DNA of 64,000 bases from Flavobacterium granuli (GTDB taxonomy: Bacteria; Bacteroidota; Bacteroidia; Flavobacteriales; Flavobacteriaceae). Shown piece by piece: positions 43,840 through 51,979 of this stretch. Each line of letters opens with the position of its first letter. Position 1 is the stretch's first letter. The notes below the pieces were generated by a model, which searched no databases, was not told the origin of the DNA, and worked only from the letters and a program-made list of their open reading frames with translations. Location of the stretch: assembly GCF_900129705.1 (NCBI RefSeq), contig NZ_FQWO01000004.1:248001-312000 (forward strand), given 5' to 3'. A program made the position numbers and the translations under genes.

Positions 43840-44610
43840 TTGGGAGAGGTAAATAAAATAGTAAGTCTTTTGATGGTTTCGATAGTAGTACTTTGTTCTT
43901 GTTCAGAAGATAAAGTAAGTACGGATAAACTCTTGAGAAAAACAGTTGAAATTTCTGAAAATGGAACTTCGACCACTACTTTGTATAATTACAATGGCAA
44001 TGAAATAGTAAGTGTTGACGGAGCTAAGAAATACATTAGCTATACTTATACGGATGGTCTCATTACTAAAATTATAACTAAAGACAAAGAGAGTCAATGG
44101 AGTGTCACATTAGATTATACCTATAATAAAGCACAATTAGTGCGCATGCATTCTTCAGAGGGTTATGTGATGAATTATAGTCATAAGGGAGATGGAACTG
44201 TTTCTTATGAGAAAGTAGTACTAGATTCTCAAAATCAGGAAACAAAAGTTTTTCATGGAATTTTATATTTTGAAAATTGGAATTTAGTTAAAGATGAACG
44301 GATTTTTGACGATTCGCCGCAAGGTGTGTTATCTAAACAAAAAGTAAGTTTTGAATACGATTCCAAGAATAATCCTTTTTATAACATCTTAGGATATGCT
44401 AAGTTGTTAAGTCATAATGAGGTGATTTCAATTAATAATAATAGGTTGGCTGTAGTGGAGCGAGTTGTTATCCAAGATGATCAATTGACTTCATCGGCAA
44501 ATTTGTATCAAGGTGTTTTTAAATATGACACTGATAATTATCCTGTAGAACACGTTACTGAAGCCAGTATTGTAAACCCAAATTATGTGAAAACCCAGTT
44601 TTTCTATTAA
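43840..44610 (+). CDS. Hypothetical lipoprotein with YD-like beta repeats
   Basis: 256 residues, not assigned to a family. It has a hydrophobic leader with lipobox LCSC (Cys21), then repeated tyrosine-rich beta strands (TTTLYNYNGNEIVSVDG, YISYTYTDGLITKI, VTLDYTYNKAQL). This style is common among Bacteroidota surface lipoproteins with RHS/YD-like hairpins. The start is taken as TTG at 43840; the next ATG (residue 12) would leave too short a signal. It is followed closely by a GSCFA gene. Confidence 0.7.
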   Translation: MGEVNKIVSLLMVSIVVLCSCSEDKVSTDKLLRKTVEISENGTSTTTLYNYNGNEIVSVDGAKKYISYTYTDGLITKIITKDKESQWSVTLDYTYNKAQLVRMHSSEGYVMNYSHKGDGTVSYEKVVLDSQNQETKVFHGILYFENWNLVKDERIFDDSPQGVLSKQKVSFEYDSKNNPFYNILGYAKLLSHNEVISINNNRLAVVERVVIQDDQLTSSANLYQGVFKYDTDNYPVEHVTEASIVNPNYVKTQFFY

Positions 44611-44640
44611 TTAATACTTAATTTTGGGAAAAAATATAAA

Positions 44641-45591
44641 ATGCAATTCAGAACCCCAGTACCTATTTCTAAGAGTATTTCCCCAATCGATTACAACTCA
44701 AAGATTATTTCTTTTGGTTCTTGTTTTGCAGTTAATATGGCGGAGAAACTGAATTATTTTAAGTTCGAAAATTCGTGTAATCCGTTCGGGATTTTGTTTC
44801 ATCCTTTGGCCATTGAGAATCTAATTGAATTTGTAGTGTCTGAAAAAGAATTTACTACATCTGATCTATTTTTTCATAATGAACAATGGCATTGTTTTGA
44901 TGCTCATTCTGATTTGAGTAATCCTAATCCCAATAACTTGTTAAGTGATTTGAATGCCACTGTCAAGTCCATGCGACAACAAATGCTTGAAGCTACTCAT
45001 GTTGTGATTACGTATGGTACGGCTTGGGTATATCGAAATATTGATAGTAATGAAATAGTTGCTAACTGCCATAAAGTACCACAAAAACAGTTTGAGAAAG
45101 AGTTGCTTTCGATAGAAATAATTAAGGAAAGCATCGAGAAAACAATTGATTTAATTCATTCTGTAAATCCAAATTGCAACATCATTTTTACCGTTTCACC
45201 AGTGCGTCATATCAAAGATGGTTTTGTCGAAAATCAGGTAAGTAAAGCGCATTTGATTTCGGGAATTCATCAGCTAATGAGCAAGGAAGCCAAAACATTA
45301 AGCTATTTTCCGAGTTATGAAATCATGATGGACGAACTGCGCGATTATCGTTTTTATGCCGAAGATATGTTGCATCCCAGCTCTGTGGCGATAGATTTTA
45401 TTTGGAAACGTTTCAAGGAAACTAATATTTCTGAGCAATCTTTTTTAATTATGGATGAGGTGGAGACAATCCAAAAAAGTCTTTCGCATAAACCTTTTAA
45501 TCCCAACTCAGAAAGTCATCGTAAATTTGAAAACAAACTGATGGAGAAAATCAGTAAATTGGAAACTCAATATTCATTCATGAAATTTTAA
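44641..45591 (+). CDS. GSCFA domain protein
   Basis: 316 residues with the eponymous motif SFGSCFAVNMAEKL at ~21-34, in a predicted SGNH-hydrolase-like fold. Later segments THVVITYGTAWVYR and DMLHPSSVAIDFIW carry the conserved Tyr-Gly-Thr and the His of a possible catalytic pair. Substrate unknown. It lies 30 bp after the lipoprotein and 2 bp before the DUF4230 gene, so the three are likely one operon. Confidence 0.88.
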   Translation: MQFRTPVPISKSISPIDYNSKIISFGSCFAVNMAEKLNYFKFENSCNPFGILFHPLAIENLIEFVVSEKEFTTSDLFFHNEQWHCFDAHSDLSNPNPNNLLSDLNATVKSMRQQMLEATHVVITYGTAWVYRNIDSNEIVANCHKVPQKQFEKELLSIEIIKESIEKTIDLIHSVNPNCNIIFTVSPVRHIKDGFVENQVSKAHLISGIHQLMSKEAKTLSYFPSYEIMMDELRDYRFYAEDMLHPSSVAIDFIWKRFKETNISEQSFLIMDEVETIQKSLSHKPFNPNSESHRKFENKLMEKISKLETQYSFMKF

Positions 45592-45593
45592 AT

Positions 45594-46214
45594 ATGATTA
45601 GAAAAATAGGTATTGGAACAGGAATTATTGTCAGCATATTTTTGTTGTTCAAGTTTTGTGAATTTAAAAAAAATGATGCTGAAGATTTAAATTATAATAC
45701 AAATCTCATTCAGCAACAAATAGTCAACGTAGGTAAACTTGTGGTTACAGAAGGGCATTTTTCAGAAGTGATTACGTATAAAAACCAAGAGAAATATTTG
45801 TTGGATATGCTTTCTTTTGAGAAAAAAGCCTTAGTAATAGTGAATGCTGATGTAACGGTTGCTTATGATTTGCATCAAATGAAATACGATATCGATGAAG
45901 AAAATAAAGTAATCACAATCATTAGTATTCCAAAAGAAGAGATAAAAATAAGTCCGGATATCCAGTTTTATGATGTGGAACAAAGCAAATTGAACCCGTT
46001 TACTGCCGATGATTACAATAAAATAAATAAATCAGTTAAAGCAAATCTGGCTAAGAAAATTGAAAAATCATCTTTAAAAAGGAATGCCCAGAATCGTTTA
46101 ATAAGTGAGTTATCTAAAATATTGATTCTTAGTAATTCTTTTGGATGGAAGTTGCAATACAAAGGGGAGGTGATTAAAAGCGAAAAAGATTTTAATCAGA
46201 AAATAAAGCTCTAG
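45594..46214 (+). CDS. DUF4230 family membrane-anchored protein
   Basis: 206 residues: one N-terminal membrane helix (~6-20), then a soluble alpha/beta domain with the DUF4230 features (VGKLVVTEGHFSEVITYKNQ, ALVIVNADVTVAYDL, IISIPKEEIKISPDIQFYDVEQ). Function unknown. Last gene of the lipoprotein-GSCFA-DUF4230 group. Confidence 0.85.
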   Translation: MIRKIGIGTGIIVSIFLLFKFCEFKKNDAEDLNYNTNLIQQQIVNVGKLVVTEGHFSEVITYKNQEKYLLDMLSFEKKALVIVNADVTVAYDLHQMKYDIDEENKVITIISIPKEEIKISPDIQFYDVEQSKLNPFTADDYNKINKSVKANLAKKIEKSSLKRNAQNRLISELSKILILSNSFGWKLQYKGEVIKSEKDFNQKIKL

Positions 46215-46267
46215 AAGAATTAGTTTTTCTAATAGAGTTTAGAATGACTTATGTTTATAGTATTTTT

Positions 46268-46328
46268 AACCGCAAATTCGCTAATTATTGTTAGAGCTTA
46301 GAGCTGTCTAATTTACGAATTTGCGGTT
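46268..46328. terminator. Inverted repeat between convergent genes
   Basis: Perfect 13-bp arms (AACCGCAAATTCG, 46268-46280, and CGAATTTGCGGTT, 46316-46328) with a 35-base loop, T-rich on both outer sides. It probably stops both DUF4230 and the aromatic hydroxylase. The arms resemble the CTTTGCGGTTAA wording of the repeat at 31945-32035. Confidence 0.55.
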
Positions 46329-46333
46329 TGTTT

Positions 46334-48091
46334 TTAGGCTTTTTCTTTAGTGAAGATCAATTCTAAGCCTCCATCAATCAAATGGGCAGTTTCAGGTCTT
46401 TTGATTTTCATTTTTTCAAGATAATCAAGCACTTTTGTTAAGAGCTCAGAGTCTTTTTGGTTTGATAAAAGTTCGGCAATTTCTACTGCTAAAAGCCAAT
46501 CATGGGAATGATTTGTAGTTAGTTTATTGAAGACAAAAGTTAAGGCTGTTTGGGCGCCATTTGTTTCTCTCATTTCACGAACGGTTTTGTATAATTCTTC
46601 CAGTTCCTCTCTTTCTGAGGAGTGTTTTGCTTTGATTGTTTTGCTTGAAGGAACATGCGAAATCAAATCAAAACTGTTTACATCGGCAGGACCGGAGAAT
46701 GCAGAAACTACTTTCTTGCCCACGGCCATGTCATAAACGCCCCATTCCGGTTGAAATAAAACAGTTTCACCATGAGTTACGGTGCAGTTATTCAATCGGA
46801 TAAGTATGATTTCTCCTTGTAGGTTTCTGGAACCCGTAATTATTTCGCCTTCTACAGTGATATTGCCTTCAAATTCCAGTTTGACACTTTTAGATTCCAA
46901 AATATTGTAAGCATTTAAATCTTTAGGACTCATATCTTCAATGGCGAGATTGATTCCTTTTAGTTTGCCTATCGGGCTTCCAAAACCTTCTGCATGAGTA
47001 ATGGTTCCATGACCTACTAATTCTTTTTCGCGGTAAGCCAAAGCGGTCTTTCCTGTGGTTTGTATGTAAACGGCTTTTCCTTCGTCCTCAATTACATTGG
47101 TGAAAACACCTGAAATTTGTAGTCCGGTGCTTAGTTCTATAGTTCCTAAAGCATTAGAGGTTATCAATTTTTTTATACCTGATATGCCACCTGTTCTCAA
47201 GGCCATTTTATTGGCAAATTCTTCTAAAACTAAATTTAGATAGGCAAAAGTGGGCGTGACATACAATTGCGGCTGTAGTTTGGTAATATCAAAACTCTGG
47301 TTAGCGGCGGATATGTCGTAAGGGATTTTTGTAACATTGTCGGTCATGCACCAAGCGCTTTCGCCAATGGAAGAAAGTAAGCCAGCACCATATATCTTTG
47401 GATTTTCTACAGTACCTATCAAACCATATTCCACGGTCCACCAATGTAGGTTTCTGATTTGCGCCATTTCTGATAATTCTCCCATATTGTTCTGTAAGTC
47501 TTCTACCGCTTTTTCGGCAGCATCGATATCAGCTTGTGGCGTGTCTTCGGCTTCTTTCAAAATAGAAAGCAGTCGAATGGCTTCGTACATTTCATAATCT
47601 TTAGACGACGAAATGGCTTTGCATCCTATTTCTCCAAAACGGCGTAAATATTCAGCGTATTCCGGATTAGCAATAATAGGGGCATGACCGGCCCCTTCAT
47701 GAATAATATCCGGAGCTGGGGTGTATTCTATGTGTTCGATCTGACGAATATCGGATGCGATAACCAGAACATTATAAGCTTGAAATTCCATGAAAGCATT
47801 AGGCGGAATAAATCCGTCAACAGCTACCGCTGCCCATCCTATTTCGCTAAGGATGCGATTCATGCCATACATACTGGGTATATTGTCGATTTCGATTCCT
47901 GTTTTCTTCAATCCATCCAAATAGGAATGATGGGCTACTTTTGAAAGGTAATCTACGTTTTTACGCATCACATAACGCCAAACCGCTTGGTTTATAGGTG
48001 TGTAGTCGCTATAATCCTGAGGTTTAATGAATTGTTTTAAGTGCTTTGGTAAGCGCTCTAATAATGGATTAGTTTCAATAGTTGCATTCAT
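46334..48091 (-). CDS. phhA: Biopterin-dependent aromatic amino acid (phenylalanine) hydroxylase, extended
   Basis: Iron/pterin monooxygenase, most likely phenylalanine to tyrosine. The 585-residue protein is about twice the bacterial norm. The catalytic half has iron ligands His131 and His136 (PDIIHEGAGHAP) and Glu221 (WWTVEYGL). About 45 extra helical residues sit between the second His and the Glu compared with human PAH. Residues ~325-585 form an additional beta-rich then helical C-terminal region with no ACT domain visible. The ATG at 48091 is used. The cofactor-recycling dehydratase is at 21678-21959. Confidence 0.9.
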   Translation of the reverse strand: MNATIETNPLLERLPKHLKQFIKPQDYSDYTPINQAVWRYVMRKNVDYLSKVAHHSYLDGLKKTGIEIDNIPSMYGMNRILSEIGWAAVAVDGFIPPNAFMEFQAYNVLVIASDIRQIEHIEYTPAPDIIHEGAGHAPIIANPEYAEYLRRFGEIGCKAISSSKDYEMYEAIRLLSILKEAEDTPQADIDAAEKAVEDLQNNMGELSEMAQIRNLHWWTVEYGLIGTVENPKIYGAGLLSSIGESAWCMTDNVTKIPYDISAANQSFDITKLQPQLYVTPTFAYLNLVLEEFANKMALRTGGISGIKKLITSNALGTIELSTGLQISGVFTNVIEDEGKAVYIQTTGKTALAYREKELVGHGTITHAEGFGSPIGKLKGINLAIEDMSPKDLNAYNILESKSVKLEFEGNITVEGEIITGSRNLQGEIILIRLNNCTVTHGETVLFQPEWGVYDMAVGKKVVSAFSGPADVNSFDLISHVPSSKTIKAKHSSEREELEELYKTVREMRETNGAQTALTFVFNKLTTNHSHDWLLAVEIAELLSNQKDSELLTKVLDYLEKMKIKRPETAHLIDGGLELIFTKEKA

Positions 48092-48302
48092 TTCGAAAAC
48101 GTTATAGTTTAAGTTGTAAAAGTACAAATTCCGAGAGCTATTTCCCGCTTTTCATGACAAGTTTTTACTAATCGGTTTGTTTTAACAATAGTAAAATGAA
48201 AGCCTTTTTAGAAAAAAACTCTCTTTTGTTACAAATAAAATGTAATTGGTTTTAGTGAAAAGAATATAATAATAGAGTGATGTGACAAGTAAGATTATTG
48301 TA

Positions 48303-49436
48303 TTAATCGATCACTTCAAATAGCAAAATTTGCGTTTTCTGTTTGTCTGAAAAATTATTATCCGAAACAAAAATCAGGGTTTGATGCCCGTTTGCTAATT
48401 TTGGACCAAAAGTCAATCCTTCAATATTGTCAATAAAAATACCCAAATCATCCATGTTTAGAATGAGTTTTTTAGAAACGCTTTCAAAAGATTGGTTTTT
48501 TAAGGAACTTATGTTTTTTACGTCTGTAGCTTTAGTTAGATCACATAAATATACTTTTACCGTGCAGGCTTGTGTTCCTGTTGAATAAGAGCGTTCCACC
48601 ACAAGCAACTGGTTTTTTTTATAATATTGAAGGGCTGCAATCCCGTTTACTGCAAATGAACCTTTAGGGTTGGGTTCTTTGGCTATCGGATCTAGTTCAT
48701 AGGCGTATTGGGCCGCATTTTTTTTGGTTTTGACATTAAATTGATATAATCTAATCAAGGCGCTTTTATCAGTGCTGGCTTTGTCTCCATCTTCAAAAAG
48801 AGGTTCTTCTACGCTGGTATAGATGGTTTTGTATTTATTGTCAAAAGTAATTCCTTCGAGAGTACCATTGTTTCGAGGGCCTTTGTCTTCTTTTTGCATT
48901 TCTAGATTAGAAGGCAATTTTATTTTATTTTGAAAGTTGCCTTTTAAATCCATGAAGTTGATTGATGGATTTTGTAAAACGGTTTTGTCAGAAGTGAGGA
49001 CGCGGGCGCCTTCGCTGCTCCAAATTAAAGATTTGTTTTTCGGATTGTATCGAATATCTTCAGGATCTGCCGAAGTTTCAGGAGTGCTTAGCCAATTGCC
49101 GAAAGAAGTGCCTTCTTCATTTTTTAAGGTATTTGTATCCAGAAAATCTATGGTTTTTATCTGATTGTTATTCAAATGGATTTTTGCAGTGTAAAATCGG
49201 GAAGGATCTACCTGTGATCGCTCATCGCTGATCAGGTAGTAAATGTCTTGTTTTTTGTCATAATCAATACCGGAAAGTCCGCCAATTTTGGTGTTCTTGA
49301 AATCCTGATTGTAAGGAATTTCGATTGAGTTTACAAAATTCAAGCGAGGAGTTGAATGGGCTTGACTTACTTGTTTTACATTCGAACAAGAAAGAAAAAA
49401 AGAGATGAAAAGGAATCCAAATAGAAGTTTACGCAT
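48303..49436 (-). CDS. Esterase-like/phytase-like beta-propeller lipoprotein
   Basis: 377 residues with a lipoprotein signal (Cys17, FFLSC). The phytase-like family segments are GGLSGIDYDKKQDIYYLISDERS, NPKNKSLIWSSEGARV, NGTLEGITFDNKYKTIYTSVEEPL and DNIEGLTFGPKLANGHQTLIFVSDNNF. The fold predicts a cell-surface or periplasmic hydrolase, possibly for phosphate esters; activity is not provable here. It lies 33 bp after the truncated haemoglobin. Confidence 0.85.
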   Translation of the reverse strand: MRKLLFGFLFISFFLSCSNVKQVSQAHSTPRLNFVNSIEIPYNQDFKNTKIGGLSGIDYDKKQDIYYLISDERSQVDPSRFYTAKIHLNNNQIKTIDFLDTNTLKNEEGTSFGNWLSTPETSADPEDIRYNPKNKSLIWSSEGARVLTSDKTVLQNPSINFMDLKGNFQNKIKLPSNLEMQKEDKGPRNNGTLEGITFDNKYKTIYTSVEEPLFEDGDKASTDKSALIRLYQFNVKTKKNAAQYAYELDPIAKEPNPKGSFAVNGIAALQYYKKNQLLVVERSYSTGTQACTVKVYLCDLTKATDVKNISSLKNQSFESVSKKLILNMDDLGIFIDNIEGLTFGPKLANGHQTLIFVSDNNFSDKQKTQILLFEVID

Positions 49437-49469
49437 GGCAATGATACCAGTTTAGATTAAAATTTATAA

Positions 49470-49868
49470 TTAATGTTGAGGATTGTTTTTTGTGGCATTT
49501 CTAAAATAATCAATTTTATAATTGAACATTTCGGCCATGTTTTTGGCGCGTAATTTTGCTTCTTCGGCAATTGGGCCAGTAAATAATCCGTCTATGGTTG
49601 TTGAGAAGAGTTCCATCCAGCGGTCAAAATGTTCTTTGGCTACGGGTAATTGCTTATGTGGAGGGAATGGGCTTCCGGAATAAGTGTGTACTTCCAGTAG
49701 AATAGTTTGCCAAAAGCGATACATTTTTTCTAGATGTTCTGGCCATTGATTTCCTATTTTGGCATTAAATATAGGACCAATGAATTCGTCTTTTTGAACT
49801 TTTGAATAGAAGCTGTCAACAAGTAATTTAATGTCTTCTAGGGTTGTAATGTCCTTCAATGTTGTCAT
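49470..49868 (-). CDS. Group III truncated haemoglobin
   Basis: 132-residue 2-over-2 haemoglobin, probably handling oxygen, NO or peroxide near the membrane. Family segments include LVDSFYSKVQKDEFIGPIF, WPEHLEKMYRFWQTILL, and YSGSPFPPHKQLPVAKEHFDRWMELF, the last with the proximal His. The ATG at 49868 is used; an upstream start would add 13 unlikely residues. It follows ilvA by 60 bp on the same strand. Confidence 0.92.
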   Translation of the reverse strand: MTTLKDITTLEDIKLLVDSFYSKVQKDEFIGPIFNAKIGNQWPEHLEKMYRFWQTILLEVHTYSGSPFPPHKQLPVAKEHFDRWMELFSTTIDGLFTGPIAEEAKLRAKNMAEMFNYKIDYFRNATKNNPQH

Positions 49869-49928
49869 AATTTGAGTATAAAAAAAGCCTACGCAAAGGT
49901 AGGCCATAAAATGCGAAAGGGAAATGGT

Positions 49929-51173
49929 TTATCCAATTAATTGGGTGAACAGATCTTGTTTTTCATTGAGGTATTTGAATTCAAATCCTTTGTGAGTCAT
50001 CTTGTTTTTGATGCTCATAATGTCATTCTTATTTTTCAATTCCAGACCAACAACAGCAGGGCCAACTTCTCGACTGTTTTTCTTAGTGAATTGGAAATAG
50101 GTGATGTCGTCATCAGATCCAAGGATTTCATTGACAAATTCCTTTAAGGCACCGGGGCGTTGTGGAAATTGAATCATGAAATAATGCATCAACCCTTCAT
50201 ATAGCAGGGAGCGTTCTTTTATTTCGGCTGTTCTTTCGATATCGTTGTTACTTCCGCTTACGATACAAACCACGTTTTTGCCTTTTATTTTGTCTTTGTA
50301 GAAGTCTAAGGCGGCGATAGTTAATGCTCCTGCCGGCTCTACCACCATAGCTTCTTCGTTGTACAAGCGCAAAATGGTGGTGCATACTTTTCCTTCGGGA
50401 ACCAGAATAATATCGTCAAGGTTTCTTTGGCATATTTCAAAGGTGATGTTTCCTACCTGTTTTACGGCGGCACCGTCCACAAATTTATCGATGGTTTCCA
50501 ATGGAATGTTATCGCCTTTATCGATGGCTGTTTTCATCGAAGGGGCGCCCTCGGGTTCTACTCCTATGATTTTGGTGTTAGGGCTTAGTTCCTTGAATAC
50601 CTCCGAAAGTCCAGCAGCTAATCCGCCGCCGCCGATGGGAACAAATACATAATCGATTGGACTTGTATAGGTTTCCAGTATTTCTAAGGCTACAGTTCCT
50701 TGACCTGCTATCACTTTTTCATCGTCAAAGGGATGGATGAATATTTTGTTGTTTTTTGTTGCGTCTTCTGCTGCTTTTGCATAGGCATCATCAAAAGTGT
50801 CTCCTATCAGTACAATTTCTACAAATGATTTCCCAAACAATTGTACTTGTTTCACCTTCTGTTTGGGTGTGGTTTTAGGCATATAAATCTTGCCATTTAT
50901 TTTTAGTAAGTTGCAGGAATATGCCACTCCTTGTGCATGGTTTCCAGCACTGGCGCATACTACTCCTTGTAGTTTTTCTTGTTCTGTCAACGAACTGATT
51001 TTGTTGTAAGCACCTCTTATTTTGTAGGAACGTACAATTTGTAGATCTTCCCTTTTTAATAAAATAGTTGACTCAAATTCTTCTGAAAGGTTCAGATTTT
51101 GGGTTAATGCTGTGGGAGAGACCACTCCGTCCAGTTGTTTTTTTGCAACTAATACTTGTTTGAATATAGTCAT
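49929..51173 (-). CDS. ilvA: Threonine ammonia-lyase (threonine dehydratase)
   Basis: PLP enzyme making 2-oxobutyrate, the first committed step to isoleucine. The 414-residue product has PLP Lys51 in SYKIRGAYNK, the serine/glycine phosphate loop GGGGLAAG, CASAGNHAQGVAYS, and one C-terminal ACT-like domain (~325-414), as in the shorter B. subtilis-type enzymes. Transcription passes through an isoleucine-rich leader peptide and terminator (51208-51380), so supply of charged Ile-tRNA should control it. No other ilv gene is adjacent. Confidence 0.95.
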   Translation of the reverse strand: MTIFKQVLVAKKQLDGVVSPTALTQNLNLSEEFESTILLKREDLQIVRSYKIRGAYNKISSLTEQEKLQGVVCASAGNHAQGVAYSCNLLKINGKIYMPKTTPKQKVKQVQLFGKSFVEIVLIGDTFDDAYAKAAEDATKNNKIFIHPFDDEKVIAGQGTVALEILETYTSPIDYVFVPIGGGGLAAGLSEVFKELSPNTKIIGVEPEGAPSMKTAIDKGDNIPLETIDKFVDGAAVKQVGNITFEICQRNLDDIILVPEGKVCTTILRLYNEEAMVVEPAGALTIAALDFYKDKIKGKNVVCIVSGSNNDIERTAEIKERSLLYEGLMHYFMIQFPQRPGALKEFVNEILGSDDDITYFQFTKKNSREVGPAVVGLELKNKNDIMSIKNKMTHKGFEFKYLNEKQDLFTQLIG

Positions 51174-51207
51174 GATTTTAGTTTAGGATAGTTTGTTATT
51201 TAAGCAT

Positions 51208-51233
51208 AAAAAAACCTCCCGATAGGGAGGTTT
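51208..51233 (-). terminator. Attenuator terminator before ilvA
   Basis: On the minus strand AAACCTCCC and GGGAGGTTT form a 9-bp stem with a 4-base loop, followed by a T-run. It lies 43 bp after the leader-peptide stop and 35 bp before the ilvA start, inside the 5' leader of ilvA. Confidence 0.9.
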
Positions 51234-51263
51234 TATAAATGTATTTTTTTAATTAATTTATAT

Positions 51264-51271
51264 AACACTCC
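51264..51271 (-). promoter_or_regulatory. Possible antiterminator strand
   Basis: On the minus strand GGAGTGTT can pair, with one bulged T, to AACCTCC (51226-51232) in the first arm of the attenuator terminator. This would form the alternative fold when the ribosome stalls in the leader. Confidence 0.45.
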
Positions 51272-51275
51272 GCCA

Positions 51276-51332
51276 TTATTGTTGAATAATAATAATGATA
51301 ATAGCGATGATAATGTTAAATAAATTGTTCAT
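51276..51332 (-). CDS. ilvA leader peptide (isoleucine-rich)
   Basis: 18 codons, MNNLFNIIIAIIIIIIQQ: nine isoleucines, with six in a row near the stop. It begins 19 bp after a strong promoter and ends 43 bp before an intrinsic terminator that precedes ilvA. Such Ile-codon runs before isoleucine biosynthesis genes are the hallmark of ribosome-mediated transcription attenuation. Its ordinary role is regulatory; the peptide itself probably has no function. Confidence 0.88.
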   Translation of the reverse strand: MNNLFNIIIAIIIIIIQQ

Positions 51333-51350
51333 TGTTTTCTATTTATTGGG

Positions 51351-51380
51351 CAAATGTATCGATTATTTGATAAAATCAAA
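51351..51380 (-). promoter_or_regulatory. Promoter of the ilvA leader
   Basis: On the minus strand TTTG, 18-bp spacer, TACATTTG: both halves match the Bacteroidota consensus. It lies 19 bp before the leader-peptide ATG. Confidence 0.75.
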
Positions 51381-51390
51381 TTAAAAAATA

Positions 51391-51930
51391 TTATTTTTTT
51401 AAATTAGAAGGAGGGAACTGCGCTAAAATTTTTGCGACAAATTCATTAATTTGACTTTCTTTTTTTGCGCGATTTTCAGTTAAGTAACCATTGCCTTCGC
51501 CTTCCCAAACCAATTCTTTTTTCTTGGCATCAATTAAATCAATATAAAGGGTGCCTTCTGTAGAAGAGGTTACATAAGTACGTCCTCCCCAAAGGTATGG
51601 ATTCCATCCCCATCCCCATCCATATCCCCAACCGGCATTGTATTGGTTTACATCTAAACGCTCTCTTTCTTTAGTAAGAATATTTATAAGTAAATCAGGA
51701 TTTTCGCTTTTGGTCATTCCTTTTTTGCTTAATTCATTGTCAATTGCATGAAGAATTCTTTTCTTGTCCATTTCTGAAATATTAGCTCTGTCAATACCTC
51801 TTTTATGGAAAGCGTAGGTTTTATATTGATTGAAATCAACATTTGTATCATAATCTGAATATACTTTTACGGAACTGCATGACGCAATAATGAAAAGTAA
51901 TAATACCGGAAAAAATTTAATTGCTTTCAT
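51391..51930 (-). CDS. DUF4136 family lipoprotein
   Basis: 179 residues with lipobox Cys18 (IASC). The DUF4136 body follows: SDYDTNVDFNQYKTYAFHKRG, INILTKERERLDV, a Trp/Gly/Tyr-rich stretch at ~95-110 (GWGYGWGWGW), and LYIDLIDAKKKELVWEGEGNGYL. Predicted envelope lipoprotein of unknown role. It stops 10 bp before the ilvA leader promoter. Confidence 0.87.
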   Translation of the reverse strand: MKAIKFFPVLLLFIIASCSSVKVYSDYDTNVDFNQYKTYAFHKRGIDRANISEMDKKRILHAIDNELSKKGMTKSENPDLLINILTKERERLDVNQYNAGWGYGWGWGWNPYLWGGRTYVTSSTEGTLYIDLIDAKKKELVWEGEGNGYLTENRAKKESQINEFVAKILAQFPPSNLKK

Positions 51931-51979
51931 GGCTTAAATATTTGGTTATTATATGTTTACTAAAGATACGCTCAAATTT

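Noticed and set aside
46215..46333. Possible small RNA gene between DUF4230 and the hydroxylase
   Set aside because: The hairpin is better explained as a two-way terminator or intergenic repeat between convergent genes; no promoter is present.
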